This document shows positions 25,095 through 37,784 of a DNA stretch of 48,606 bases, piece after piece (positions within the stretch are counted from its first letter, which is position 1; the number at the start of each line of letters is the position of its first letter). The stretch is from NCBI GenBank assembly GCA_013288305.1, contig JABDCD010000005.1, positions 1 through 48,606 of the forward strand, read 5' to 3'. The notes beneath the pieces were generated by a model that ran no database searches, had not been told where the DNA came from, and saw nothing but the letters and a program-made list of their open reading frames with translations. A program made the position numbers and the translations under genes. This DNA is from Alphaproteobacteria bacterium. GTDB lineage: Bacteria; Pseudomonadota; Alphaproteobacteria; Rickettsiales; SXRF01.

Positions 25095-26132
25095 ATGGCC
25101 TTACAATTGAGGATGCCCGCCGAGTGGGAGAAGCACGAAGCGACGCTGCTCGCCTGGCCGCATCATAAAAACGATTGGCCGGGCAAGTTCGAGCCGATTC
25201 CGTGGGTGTACGGCGAGATTATCCGCTATTTGACAAAACATGAGCGCGTGCGCCTGCTGGTGCAGAATGAAAAAGAAAAAACCAAAGCCGCCGATATTTT
25301 AGAACGTGCCGGCGTTGATATGGGTAAGGTGGATTTTTACGTTACCTCCACCAACCGCGTCTGGCTGCGCGACTGCGGGCCGATATTTGTGCGGGACGCG
25401 GCGAGCAAGAAAGCGATGCTCGATTTTCGCTTCAACGCCTGGGCGAAATATTCCAATCATCATCTCGATGACAAAGTTCCGGCAAAATTGAACGAGCACT
25501 TGAAATTAGAACGCATCCAGCCGATGCACAAAGACCGGCGCATCGTGCTCGAAGGGGGCGCCATCGACGTTAACGGCAAAGGCACATTACTGACCACGGA
25601 GGAATGTTTATTGAGCAAAGTCCAATGCCGCAATCCCGGTTTCGCGCGCGAGGATTATGAGGAGATTTTTGCAAAATATCTCGGCATCGAACAGGTTGTC
25701 TGGCTGGGCAACGGCATCACCGGCGACGACACGCACGGCCATGTTGATGATCTTGCCCGTTTCGTCAATCCAACCACCGTCGTTACCGTTATTGAGAAAA
25801 ACAAACGCGATGCCAATTACGCGCCGCTTCAGGACAATCTCAAGCGATTGAAATCAGCACGCGACCAGAACGGAAAGAAATTGACCGTCGTCGAACTGCC
25901 GATGCCGAAACCGTTGATGTTTGAAGGCCAGCGCCTTCCGGCCTCTTACGCTAATTTTTATATCGCGGATAAGCTGGTGCTGATGCCGACCTTCAACGAC
26001 CCCGCCGACCGTATGGCGCTGTCGATACTGGTGGAATGTTTCCCCGGGCGCGAAGTGGTGGGCATTCATGCCGTCGATCTGGTATGGGGATTTGGCACGT
26101 TGCATTGCATGAGCCAGCAGGAGCCGGTTTAA
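25095..26132 (+). CDS. aguA: agmatine deiminase AguA
   Basis: 345 aa; converts agmatine to N-carbamoylputrescine and ammonia, the substrate of AguB just upstream. Guanidino-modifying fold motifs: RMPAEWEKHEATLLAWPHH at the start, NRVWLRDCGPIFV, RIVLEGGAIDVNGKGTLLTT, GDDTHGHVDDLARF with the catalytic His, and Cys338 in GTLHCMSQQEP. No arginine decarboxylase is in the window, so agmatine must be imported or made elsewhere. The stop is four bases from the convergent gene at 26137. Confidence 0.95.
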   Translation: MALQLRMPAEWEKHEATLLAWPHHKNDWPGKFEPIPWVYGEIIRYLTKHERVRLLVQNEKEKTKAADILERAGVDMGKVDFYVTSTNRVWLRDCGPIFVRDAASKKAMLDFRFNAWAKYSNHHLDDKVPAKLNEHLKLERIQPMHKDRRIVLEGGAIDVNGKGTLLTTEECLLSKVQCRNPGFAREDYEEIFAKYLGIEQVVWLGNGITGDDTHGHVDDLARFVNPTTVVTVIEKNKRDANYAPLQDNLKRLKSARDQNGKKLTVVELPMPKPLMFEGQRLPASYANFYIADKLVLMPTFNDPADRMALSILVECFPGREVVGIHAVDLVWGFGTLHCMSQQEPV

Positions 26133-26136
26133 TACT

Positions 26137-26613
26137 TTATGTCCTAAGATTTCCGCCGCGCCTTTTGCCGCGTTTAAGAGCACTCACTTCAAGGCGATCA
26201 GGATCGCCCATCCCTTTCAACATGCTGCCGATTTGTTCAATGGCTACAGGGGTCGTTATCTTGCCCGGATTAATGATGATGGCGCCGGTATCTTGATGTT
26301 CGCCTTGATCACTAAGGTAAAGCATATCTCTATCTTTGGGAACCGTTAGGCCTTCCGGTAATTTACTTGCAATATCATCTATTAGACCACTCAATGCGAT
26401 TCTTGGTTTGCGCGTGCTTGGAGAAGGGATAAGCATAATGGCAATTCTCGATTTTGATGCATCGTTTTCAGTCTCACTCACGGGAAAAACGTATGCACGA
26501 ATGGCGTTAGGCAACTGCCACTCTTTTAAGGACTTGGCTTTGCGCGCGGCATTTGCAGCAATTCTTATGCTTTTTATTTCTGCTGCATTTGAATGTTGGG
26601 GATCTGTAGGCAT
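26137..26613 (-). CDS. hypothetical protein
   Basis: 158 aa, unrecognised, soluble, basic C-terminus (SALKRGKRRGGNLRT). GGAG five bases before ATG 26613 supports the start. Beta-like segments (IRAYVFPVSE, SRIAIMLIPSP) alternate with short helices, and DRDMLYLSDQ echoes DIHMIYLPAK of the gene at 22147-22692, with similar spacing to a following hydrophobic strand and Pro. That similarity is weak and seen by eye. The gene stands alone, convergent with aguA, and is preceded by 130 bases of AT-rich DNA. Confidence 0.65.
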   Translation of the reverse strand: MPTDPQHSNAAEIKSIRIAANAARKAKSLKEWQLPNAIRAYVFPVSETENDASKSRIAIMLIPSPSTRKPRIALSGLIDDIASKLPEGLTVPKDRDMLYLSDQGEHQDTGAIIINPGKITTPVAIEQIGSMLKGMGDPDRLEVSALKRGKRRGGNLRT

Positions 26614-26745
26614 ACATACTCCATCAAGTTAATAAAATTCACTAAATTTTATTAAATTTTTAAGATGGCGTCAAGCTAAATGGCACTAATCAAATAATAA
26701 CAATTGTTTAATCAACTTATGTGCGGAGCTTTCGGCGTGTGTATA

Positions 26746-27474
26746 TTATAAAATAGCTCCGGCCAAAATCCGCGTTACGTATTCCGGCACGACGCGCGTC
26801 GCCGGGCCATAGATTTTTTCCTCGAACAGCGTATGGCCGTTCGACGGCTCCATGTTGAGTTCAACCGTATGCCCGCGGCCGGACGCGCGCACCTCATGGA
26901 CGAAACCGGCGGCGGGATAGACGTTGCCGGAGGTGCCGATCGACAGGAATAAATCACAATCGCGCAGCGCGTGATAAATCCTGTCCATGTAAAGCGGCAT
27001 CTCACCGAACCAGACGATATGCGGCCGGAGCCGGCCCGGTTTTTTGCAGCAGGGGCAGCGGGTTTCGACGGTGATATTCTCATCCCATGGAAATATTTCC
27101 TCGCTGACGCCGCAGCGGGCTTTGCGCAGTTCACCGTGCATGTGCCACAGCGCGAAGCCGTCTCCCAGTGTTTTTCCTTCGCCCGCGCGTTCGTGCAGGT
27201 CATCGACATTCTGCGTAATGAGAAAGTATTTTCCGTCCCACTGTGCGGCCAATTCCGCCAGCGCCAGATGTGCGGCGTTGGGTTTCACCTCTTTCAATTG
27301 CTTACGGCGCATGTTGTAAAACTCCTGCACCAGAGCCGGATTGCGAAGGTAAGCTTCCGGCGTGGCGACGTCCTCGATGCGGTGACTGCACCACAGCCCG
27401 CCATTGTCGCGGAAGGTAGGAACGCCCGATTCCGCCGAGATGCCGGAGCCGGTCAGGATGACGATGGTCTTCAT
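26746..27474 (-). CDS. cobB: Sir2-family NAD-dependent protein deacylase, class III (CobB-like)
   Basis: 242 aa. NAD-binding [15 protein letters not shown] (9-23) and [12 protein letters not shown] (87-98), catalytic His113 in HMHGEL, and a small zinc ribbon with Cys121, Cys140 and Cys142/143. Tyr53 and Arg56 in YNMRR form the Y-x-x-R motif of class III sirtuins, which favour succinyl- and malonyl-lysine. [13 protein letters not shown] and LNMEPS match E. coli CobB closely. Its start overlaps the trpE stop by four bases, so it is coupled to trpE on the minus strand. Confidence 0.93.
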   Translation of the reverse strand: MKTIVILTGSGISAESGVPTFRDNGGLWCSHRIEDVATPEAYLRNPALVQEFYNMRRKQLKEVKPNAAHLALAELAAQWDGKYFLITQNVDDLHERAGEGKTLGDGFALWHMHGELRKARCGVSEEIFPWDENITVETRCPCCKKPGRLRPHIVWFGEMPLYMDRIYHALRDCDLFLSIGTSGNVYPAAGFVHEVRASGRGHTVELNMEPSNGHTLFEEKIYGPATRVVPEYVTRILAGAIL

Positions 27475-28988
27475 GTAAATTTTATGGCCTCTTCCGCCGC
27501 GCGCATCAGCGCCTGCGCTTTGTTGACCGCTTCCTGGTATTCGGCTTCGGCCTCGCTTTCGGCGACGATGCCGCCGCCGGCTTGCACGTATAATTTGCCG
27601 TCCTTGACCAGGCCGGTGCGCAGCGCGATGCAGGTATCCATATTACCGTTGCCGGAGAAATAGCCGATGCATCCGGCGTAAAAGCTGCGGCGCTCAGGCT
27701 CCAGTTCGTCGATGATTTCCATGGCGCGGATTTTCGGCGCGCCGGAGACGGTGCCCGCGGGGAACCCGGCAATCAGCGCCGACAACGCGTCGAATTTCGG
27801 GTCGAGCTCGCCCACGACGTTGGAGACGATGTGCATCACGTGCGAATAATTTTCGATGGCCATGTGCTGCGTCGTCTGCACCGTGCCGATTTTGGCGACG
27901 CGGCCGACATCGTTGCGGCCCAAATCGAGCAGCATCAGATGCTCGGAAATTTCCTTGGGGTCGGAGAGCAAATCTTTGGCCAGCAATTGGTCTTCCGCCT
28001 TGTCACGCCCGCGCTTTCGCGTCCCGGCGATGGGGCGGATGGTGACTTCGCCGTCGCGCAGGCGCACCAGAATTTCCGGGCTGGAGCCGACCAGGGTGAA
28101 TTTTCCGAAGCTCAGATAAAACAAAAACGGCGACGGGTTTAATTGCCTGAGCGCGCGATACAGCGAAAACGGCGGCAGGCTGAACGGCGCGGAGAAGCGC
28201 TGTGACAGGACGGCCTGGAAAATATCCCCCGCCTTGATATATTCGCGCGCGCGTTCGATCATGTCGTTATAATAATCGCGCGTCGTGTTCGAAACGAAAT
28301 CCTCGATTTTTACCAGCGGGAATTGGCGCTTTTCCGGTGGCGGCACCGGCGCGGCAAGCTTGTCCAGTACGTGCCGGATGCGTTTTTTTGCGGCGTCGTA
28401 GGCGGCCTTGGCGTCGCTGCGCTCGGTATCCGCCCAGATGGCGGTGACGATGAAAATCTTGTCGGTCACGGCGTCGAAAATTACCATCAGCTTGGGGCGG
28501 ATGAAGCAGCTGTCGGGGATGCCGATGACGTCGGGCTTGCTGTCGGGTAACTCTTCCATCAGCTTCACCATGTCGTAACCCATATAGCCGACGAGACCTG
28601 CGGCCATGGGCGGCAGGCCTTCCGGGATGTCGATTTTCGAGGCTTCGTACAGCTTGCGCAAAGAGGTCAGAGCATCTTCTTCGCAAGGTTCGCAATGCGC
28701 TTCGTCGAGCGTTTCATTATAGCAAATTTCGGCTTTATTGCCGTGGCAGCGCCAGAGGATGTCCGGCATCAGGCCGATCACCGAATAGCGCCCGCGGATT
28801 TCGCCTTTTTCCACCGATTCGAGCAGGAAGCACGGGCTGTCGCCGTCCATCAGCCGCAGCATGGCGCTCACCGGCGTGTCGAGGTCGGCGGGAACCGTCG
28901 TCCACACCAGTTGCGACAGGCCATGCGCGAAGCGCTGGCTGAAGGTGTCCTGTGCGGGAAAAATCGTGGGGTTGGGAGTGGGCAGCAT
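27471..28988 (-). CDS. trpE: anthranilate synthase component I
   Basis: 505 aa; makes anthranilate from chorismate, with ammonia supplied by TrpG, in tryptophan synthesis. Chorismate-binding domain motifs: [83 protein letters not shown] and [20 protein letters not shown]. The N-terminal Anth_synt_I_N domain holds the [22 protein letters not shown] feedback motif for Trp binding. Distinguished from PabB by this N-terminal region and length. Its ATG overlaps the ppiD stop by one base; trpG and trpD, often next, are absent. Confidence 0.94.
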   Translation of the reverse strand: MLPTPNPTIFPAQDTFSQRFAHGLSQLVWTTVPADLDTPVSAMLRLMDGDSPCFLLESVEKGEIRGRYSVIGLMPDILWRCHGNKAEICYNETLDEAHCEPCEEDALTSLRKLYEASKIDIPEGLPPMAAGLVGYMGYDMVKLMEELPDSKPDVIGIPDSCFIRPKLMVIFDAVTDKIFIVTAIWADTERSDAKAAYDAAKKRIRHVLDKLAAPVPPPEKRQFPLVKIEDFVSNTTRDYYNDMIERAREYIKAGDIFQAVLSQRFSAPFSLPPFSLYRALRQLNPSPFLFYLSFGKFTLVGSSPEILVRLRDGEVTIRPIAGTRKRGRDKAEDQLLAKDLLSDPKEISEHLMLLDLGRNDVGRVAKIGTVQTTQHMAIENYSHVMHIVSNVVGELDPKFDALSALIAGFPAGTVSGAPKIRAMEIIDELEPERRSFYAGCIGYFSGNGNMDTCIALRTGLVKDGKLYVQAGGGIVAESEAEAEYQEAVNKAQALMRAAEEAIKFT

Positions 28989-30886
28989 TATTTCATTACC
29001 GATTCCAACGCGGCATCGTTGACCGACACCGAATATTTTTCGGCGAGGCTGCGCGTATATTGCTCAAGAATTTCGTTCTGCGCGCTTTCGGTCAGGTTGC
29101 GGCGGATGTCGGCCAGCGCGGCGGTGAGCTTGGCGTCTTTGTCCGGCGATGGGGCGGGGACGATGTTCCCCACTACGGCGATCGCATAGCTGCCGTCTTT
29201 GAGCGGGTAGGCGTTGGTGCTGTCCTGAGGCTTATGCGTAAATACATCGGCGGCGAGTTCCGGCGGCAGTGCGAGATCGCCGAGCGCGGTGCTGCTACGC
29301 ATGATCGCCCCGCCGGTAGCCGGTTTCAGGTTATATTTGGCGATGGCGGCGGCGCGGGCGGCAGGGTCGGAAAATTTCGCGGCGATGTCTTTGGCCAGCT
29401 GTGCCAAGCGCTTGTTGCGTTCCTCTTTTTGCCAGCCGGTGAGGGCCAATCCCCTGACTTCGTCCAGGGCGCGCAGGCGTTCGGGAATAACGCTGTCAAC
29501 GCGCAGAATATAGTAGCCGCCTTTGGCCGTCATCAGCGGCGATTCGGTTTTATCCTCGGCCTTGAAGGCGGCAACCAGGAATTTATCGAGGTTGGGAAGA
29601 GTAGGCTTGCTGCCATCCGGAGCGGCGCCCTGGCGGTCGATGGGGCCGATATGGCTGACCTTCAGCCCCAGTTCCTTTGCCGCTTCGGCCAGCGTCGCAC
29701 CGCCGGCCAGCGCGTCTTCCAGCTTGTTCGCGAGTGTGTTCAGGCCTGCGTCGGCATTGCGCTGCTTCAGGTCTTTTTCCAGCTGCGGGCGCACTTCCTC
29801 GAAGGGGGCGACGGAGGGCTCGTCGATGGCGCTGACATGAAAGATATGCCAGCCGAACGGGCTTTGTATCGGCGGCGTATGTTCGCCGACATGCAGCGAA
29901 AATACCGCATCGGCTGCATTCTGCAATACATTGCCGCGCTCCACCTTGCCCAGCGACAGCGCATTTTTATTGAGTACATCGGTTGTTTTTGCCACCTCGG
30001 CAATACTTTTTCCATTTTTAAGCAATAGCTCGGCGGCTTTGGCCTTATCTTCGGAAGCATAGAGCAATTGCTCGACACCGCGGCGCTCGGGATGCCTGAA
30101 TTCGTCGCCTCGTTCCTTGTAGGCGGCTTTCAAGGCATCTTCGGAAATCGCCGTGGCTAGCGCGTCGGCGCTGGTGACGGTGACGTAACTTAAGCTGCGA
30201 TATTCCGGCGCGGTGAATTCGCTTTTATGCGCGTCGTAATAGGCGGCAATCTGCGCATTGTCCGGCGGCGGCACATTTGCCGCCAGCGAGGGAGCCAGGG
30301 CATAAATCGTGACCGTGCGCTGCTCCTGGCGCGCATTATACAAGGTGCGGACGGCGGCATCCGGCACCGGCACGGCGCTGTCGATGGTGCCCAGCAGCAG
30401 GCCGGAGGCCATGTCCTGGCGCAGCTGGTCGACATAGGTTTTTTCCGAAATATTGCCGTTGCGCAGCGTCGCCTCGAAGCGCTGCTTGTCGAAATTGCCT
30501 TTGTCGTCCTGGAATGCCGGGTTGGCGCGGATGTGGCGCACCACTTCGGCGTCGCTCGGCACCAGCCCCAGCGACTGGCTTTCCAGTGCCAGCAGCTCGC
30601 GGTTAACCAGTTTCTGCAGCACCTGTTGCGGCAGATGGAGGGTTTTCAGCATCTCCGGCGAATAATTGTCGCCGAGGATGCGGCGGACATTCTCGGTTTC
30701 ACGGTGCAGGGCGCGGGCGAATTCATCGCCGCTGATGGCGCTGCCGCCGACGGTAGCGACGGTCACGTTGCGCCCCGGATGGCGCAGCATGTCGCCGATG
30801 CCCCATACGCCGAACGACAATACGAGCAAGCCCAGCAATATCTTAGCCGGCAGGCTGCCGCTTAGGGATCGAAATTGGTCAAGCAT
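28988..30886 (-). CDS. ppiD: PpiD/SurA-like periplasmic peptidyl-prolyl isomerase
   Basis: 632 aa. One N-terminal membrane helix (KILLGLLVLSFGVWGIGDML) anchors a periplasmic chaperone: SurA_N-like helical region about 35-160 (GDEFARALHRETENVRRILG), a parvulin domain about 265-365 (RRGVEQLLYASEDKAKA, GWHIFHVSAID), then a second rotamase-like half. Family members assist outer-membrane and exported protein folding at the Sec exit. Many alphaproteobacteria have ppiD beside tpiA, divergent, as here. First gene of the ppiD-trpE-sirtuin transcript. Confidence 0.92.
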   Translation of the reverse strand: MLDQFRSLSGSLPAKILLGLLVLSFGVWGIGDMLRHPGRNVTVATVGGSAISGDEFARALHRETENVRRILGDNYSPEMLKTLHLPQQVLQKLVNRELLALESQSLGLVPSDAEVVRHIRANPAFQDDKGNFDKQRFEATLRNGNISEKTYVDQLRQDMASGLLLGTIDSAVPVPDAAVRTLYNARQEQRTVTIYALAPSLAANVPPPDNAQIAAYYDAHKSEFTAPEYRSLSYVTVTSADALATAISEDALKAAYKERGDEFRHPERRGVEQLLYASEDKAKAAELLLKNGKSIAEVAKTTDVLNKNALSLGKVERGNVLQNAADAVFSLHVGEHTPPIQSPFGWHIFHVSAIDEPSVAPFEEVRPQLEKDLKQRNADAGLNTLANKLEDALAGGATLAEAAKELGLKVSHIGPIDRQGAAPDGSKPTLPNLDKFLVAAFKAEDKTESPLMTAKGGYYILRVDSVIPERLRALDEVRGLALTGWQKEERNKRLAQLAKDIAAKFSDPAARAAAIAKYNLKPATGGAIMRSSTALGDLALPPELAADVFTHKPQDSTNAYPLKDGSYAIAVVGNIVPAPSPDKDAKLTAALADIRRNLTESAQNEILEQYTRSLAEKYSVSVNDAALESVMK

Positions 30887-30972
30887 AGAGAAGGCCTTGA
30901 TAAGGATTCGCGGGCAGAATTACATGGCAAATCATGATTGTAAAAGCATTTTTGATGGATTAATGGTGACGT

Positions 30973-31704
30973 ATGGGGAAAATCATCGTCGGCAACTGGA
31001 AAATGAACGTCGGGCCATTGGCGCAGGTTCGTGATTGGGCGCGCGCTATCTCGCTGCCTTCGGCGGTAGAAGTAGTATTAAGTCCTTCAACGCCGTTTCT
31101 AAGTACAGTATCTGCCGCGGTTGAGGGGACAAATGTCAAGGTGAGCGCCCAGGATTGTTCAAGCCAGCCGGAAGGCGCATTTACTGGTGATGTCAGCGCG
31201 TCCATGCTTAAGGACGTTGGTGTTTCTTATGTTATTATCGGGCATTCGGAGCGTCGGCAAGGACATGGCGAAACCAGCGATGACGTACGAAAAAAAGCGG
31301 CGCAGGCCATCAAAGCCGGCCTGATTCCCATTATCTGCATTGGAGAAAGCGAGCAGGAACGCACCCAGGGCAAAGCTATGGATGTGGTAAGGAAGCAGGT
31401 CATGGAATCTATTCCCGATGAGGCCACAAAAGGCAAAATTCTCCTTGCATATGAGCCGGTTTGGGCTATTGGTTCGGGGAAAACGCCAAGCGCTGATGAC
31501 ATAAGGCAAATGCACGGGCATATACTATCGGTTGCGGCGCAGCGGACAGGGCTTGCGCCGGAGCGGATTTCCGTGTTGTATGGCGGGTCAGTCAAGGCTG
31601 ACAATGCCGCTGGGATTATGGCTGTGCCCGGAGTGGCGGGCGTATTGGTCGGCGGGGCTAGTTTGAAGTTGGAGGAGTTTAATTCAATCCTGCGAGCCGC
31701 ATAG
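30973..31704 (+). CDS. tpiA: triose-phosphate isomerase
   Basis: 243 aa; interconverts dihydroxyacetone phosphate and glyceraldehyde-3-phosphate. Active-site residues Lys10 (GNWKMN), His91 (IGHSERR) and Glu161 (AYEPVWAIGSG), plus phosphate loops LYGGSVK and VLVGGASL. The last codons (ILRAA, stop) lie inside a palindromic element starting at 31687, so the C-terminal four or five residues are element-derived. Divergent from ppiD across an 86-base gap. Confidence 0.97.
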   Translation: MGKIIVGNWKMNVGPLAQVRDWARAISLPSAVEVVLSPSTPFLSTVSAAVEGTNVKVSAQDCSSQPEGAFTGDVSASMLKDVGVSYVIIGHSERRQGHGETSDDVRKKAAQAIKAGLIPIICIGESEQERTQGKAMDVVRKQVMESIPDEATKGKILLAYEPVWAIGSGKTPSADDIRQMHGHILSVAAQRTGLAPERISVLYGGSVKADNAAGIMAVPGVAGVLVGGASLKLEEFNSILRAA

Positions 31705-31759
31705 CGGCTGCGCAGGATCCAAACCAGATCCTGTGCAGATGCTTCGCATCTCACAGGAT
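31687..31759. repeat. ATCCTGYG-family double hairpin at the tpiA 3' end
   Basis: First hairpin: ATCCTGCG-AGCCGC (31687-31700) pairs with GCGGCT and CGCAGGAT (31704-31709, 31711-31718). Second: ATCCTGTG (31728-31735) and AGATGC (31737-31742) pair with GCATCT (31746-31751) and CACAGGAT (31752-31759). Outer arms conserved, inner stems different. It overlaps the tpiA stop codon and occupies the tpiA-secG gap. Confidence 0.92.
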
Positions 31760-31773
31760 TAAAAGAGGGCAAT

Positions 31774-32148
31774 ATGTATACAATATTACTCGTCACCCAC
31801 AGCATCATCGTGCTGTTTTTGATCGCCATGGTGCTGATCCAACGCACCGATTCCGACGGCATGGGCGGCCTCGGCGGCGGCGGGGGCAACCAGTTCCTGA
31901 CCGGCCGCGCGCAGGCCAATCTGCTGACGCGCACCACGGCCATCCTTGCTGTCGCCTTCATGGTGACCAGCCTCGTCCTCGCCGTCATGGCCAGCCGCAT
32001 GACCGGTGGGTCGATTATTGATTCAACACCCACTGAGCAGAGCGTACCATTAGAGAATAAGGCAACGGAGAGTGTCCCGGAAGTGCCAAAAGCGAAAATA
32101 ATGGAAAAAGCACCGGCAAAAACGCCCGCGGTGCCCAAGCCGGAGTGA
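31774..32148 (+). CDS. secG: preprotein translocase subunit SecG
   Basis: 124 aa; auxiliary membrane subunit of SecYEG. Two helices (about 3-21 and 52-74) flank the conserved cytoplasmic stretch LIQRTDSDGMGGLGGGGGN. The C-terminal 45 residues are a Pro/Lys/Glu-rich tail common in alphaproteobacterial SecG. GAGGGC lies before the ATG. Eleven bases separate it from pyrG, with which it probably shares a transcript. Confidence 0.95.
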   Translation: MYTILLVTHSIIVLFLIAMVLIQRTDSDGMGGLGGGGGNQFLTGRAQANLLTRTTAILAVAFMVTSLVLAVMASRMTGGSIIDSTPTEQSVPLENKATESVPEVPKAKIMEKAPAKTPAVPKPE

Positions 32149-32156
32149 CAGAGTAA

Positions 32157-34675
<2,519 letters not shown>

Positions 34676-34680
34676 ACGCC

Positions 34681-34753
34681 TTTTATACCGATTCGTACCT
34701 GTTTCGACCCGTTTCGCACCTGTTTTAACACGTTTCGCACCACTCATGACGCG
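34681..34753. repeat. 21-bp direct repeats, second locus
   Basis: A half unit (34681-34690) and three full units from 34691, 34712 and 34733 with consensus TTTCGCACCTGTTTTAACACG. The unit and its 11+10 substructure match 4956-5039. Confidence 0.7.
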
Positions 34754-34810
34754 CGTGTATTTATATATTTCGGCATCTTATGCATTTTTGTGTCTCCTTA
34801 TCCCGTTTTT

Positions 34811-34847
34811 ATTGACATTTATTGACATTTTTAACCAATTATTTACC
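34811..34847. promoter_or_regulatory. tandem ATTGACATTT and degenerate CtrA-like site
   Basis: ATTGACATTT is repeated exactly at 34811-34820 and 34821-34830, followed by TTAACCAATTATTTACC (34831-34847): one perfect TTAACC half and a second TTTACC half at the N7 spacing. The order repeats, AT-rich DNA, TTGAC words, TTAACC is the same as at 4956-5162. Flanking genes are convergent, so a promoter role is unclear. The rest of 34676-34964 holds no gene I can support. Confidence 0.45.
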
Positions 34848-34964
34848 AACGGAAGCACGCAGATTGTCCACCGCCAAAATTCTTTCATGGCTCAAGCATA
34901 ACGCGGGTTTGTGTGGTCGGGAAGTGGGAATTTTACTGGAGACGAACCCGGCGGGAATCATCAT

Positions 34965-35501
34965 CTATCTGCCATTTTTGCCATTGCCATTTACACCATT
35001 TACAGGGTGATGATGGCCATTTCTGCGCGGGTCAACCAAGCTTTCCAGTAATTGATCTGCATGATCTTTAGCTGTATTATATTTGCGATATGCGCTTTGG
35101 AAGGCTTCAACCAAAGAAATCAGTGTATTTGCACTGATAAGAACACGTTCGTCTGCGGGACTTTTTCCGATAACGATGTTACGGGATTTGACGAATTCCT
35201 CGCATTGTTGAGCAAGAAGGGCGAGTTCGGCTTCTTTGCCGCCGCCGGATACATATTGATTAGTCCTGTCATGTAGCTGTGCGTACTTTTCGCCAGCAGC
35301 GTTTCCATCGAATGTTGAAGCTATTCGTCCGGCTTCTTTGCCCAGCAGTACCAGCGCTTCAACCATCGGCAAATAGCTGGGATCGTCCTGGAGGGGAATG
35401 GCGTGAAGATTTGCAGAATGGTTTTTGCTATCGCCGTTGTTCAGATGTCTGGTAAAACGACCATTTTTCGTCGGTACATACCTTATTTCCGTGTTGCGCA
35501 T
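34965..35501 (-). CDS. hypothetical protein
   Basis: 178 aa, unrecognised, soluble, mainly helical (SYLPMVEALVLLGKEAGRIA, AELALLAQQCEEFVKSRNIV, LVEAFQSAYRKYNTAKDHAD), with a low-complexity Asn/Gly/His tail (NGHHHPVNGVNGNGKNGR). A GGAAA precedes ATG 35501 by about six bases. It follows the gene at 35524-35997 by 22 bases in the same direction, so the two probably form an operon. Composition is more AT-rich than the neighbouring kdsA and eno. Confidence 0.65.
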   Translation of the reverse strand: MRNTEIRYVPTKNGRFTRHLNNGDSKNHSANLHAIPLQDDPSYLPMVEALVLLGKEAGRIASTFDGNAAGEKYAQLHDRTNQYVSGGGKEAELALLAQQCEEFVKSRNIVIGKSPADERVLISANTLISLVEAFQSAYRKYNTAKDHADQLLESLVDPRRNGHHHPVNGVNGNGKNGR

Positions 35502-35523
35502 AACGTTTCCGGTAAACTGTTTT

Positions 35524-35997
35524 TTACTTATCTTTATATTCTTTACACCGCATTAAAAACCCCTGCAACGCGTTTTCAAACATGCCGCAGGTACGGGTCA
35601 TTTTTTCGTCCTGGATGCCGACCAGCTGGCTGCGGCAGCTTTTAAGCGCGTCCTGGCACACCTGCGCCAGCATGTCGGCGGCATTTTCCAGCACCGGGTG
35701 GAAGATGGATTCATCATCGGCGCGGCGGCGGTAATGATGATGGAAATGCCGCGGGCCTTTATATTCCGCCAGCGCCAGCGAGACCGGCTTGGCGATGTTC
35801 ATCAGCCGCTGCTGCCAGTAAAGATGCTCGGTATCGCGCCGCCCTTCGGCGTATTCGCTGTCGAGGATGCGCATACAGGCGTTTTCCAGCGACAGCAGCG
35901 AGACCTGAAATTGATGTTCATCCGCGGAGGCGACGCCCGCCTCAGCCGATAATGCCGGTTGCTTTTTCCGGGCTTTCGTGCCAACAGAAGTGTTCAT
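35524..35997 (-). CDS. hypothetical helical protein with His cluster
   Basis: 157 aa from ATG 35997, chosen because GGAG lies six bases upstream; the frame extends further without another supported start. Unrecognised. Predicted helical, with a striking basic and His-rich patch (RHFHHHYRRRADDE, 84-97) and several Cys (41, 114, 121, 137, 151) that could bind metal. First gene of a two-gene unit with the 178-aa gene, divergent from eno across 127 bases. Confidence 0.7.
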   Translation of the reverse strand: MNTSVGTKARKKQPALSAEAGVASADEHQFQVSLLSLENACMRILDSEYAEGRRDTEHLYWQQRLMNIAKPVSLALAEYKGPRHFHHHYRRRADDESIFHPVLENAADMLAQVCQDALKSCRSQLVGIQDEKMTRTCGMFENALQGFLMRCKEYKDK

Positions 35998-36064
35998 ATA
36001 CGCTCCACTTGTCTGTGATACTCTATTAAAATTATAGACCAGAATGCGCCCATGTGCCAGATAA

Positions 36065-37399
<1,335 letters not shown>

Positions 37400-37438
37400 T
37401 ACTTAATTAACTGAAATTCCGCTATTCTCATCGGTTAT

Positions 37439-37768
37439 ATGAGCAAATATGCCTCTCATTATGAAACACACCGCCCGTTCGTCAAGCGGGTCACCGGGCC
37501 GCTTTTCCTGGTGTTTGCTTTGTTTTACTTATGTTTCCACGCCGTCAGCGGCGAGCGCGGGCTGTTCGCCTGGTTCAGCGAAAACCGCAAACTGGAAACG
37601 CTCAAGGCCGAGCTGGCCGAGGTGGCGGCGCGGCGCCAGGCGCTGGACCGCAAAGTGAAAGGCCTCAGTGATAATTCCCTCGATCTTGACCTGCTCGACG
37701 AACAAGCCCGCCGCGAACTTGGCATGGCCGGTAAGGGTGAAACAGTCTATTTTACGGACGGCCGATAA
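37439..37768 (+). CDS. ftsB: septum formation initiator FtsB/DivIC-family protein
   Basis: 109 aa. One membrane helix (about 18-38, GPLFLVFALFYLCFHAVSG) then a coiled coil (ENRKLETLKAELAEVAARRQ and ALDRKVKGL) and the C-terminal LDLLDEQARRELGMAGKGE, where LDxxDExAR is the family signature. FtsB forms a complex with FtsL and FtsQ in the divisome. The eno-ftsB-pdhA order is conserved in alphaproteobacteria, although a minus-strand gene now separates ftsB from pdhA. Confidence 0.9.
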   Translation: MSKYASHYETHRPFVKRVTGPLFLVFALFYLCFHAVSGERGLFAWFSENRKLETLKAELAEVAARRQALDRKVKGLSDNSLDLDLLDEQARRELGMAGKGETVYFTDGR

Positions 37769-37784
37769 GCAGCTGGGCGTCAGC

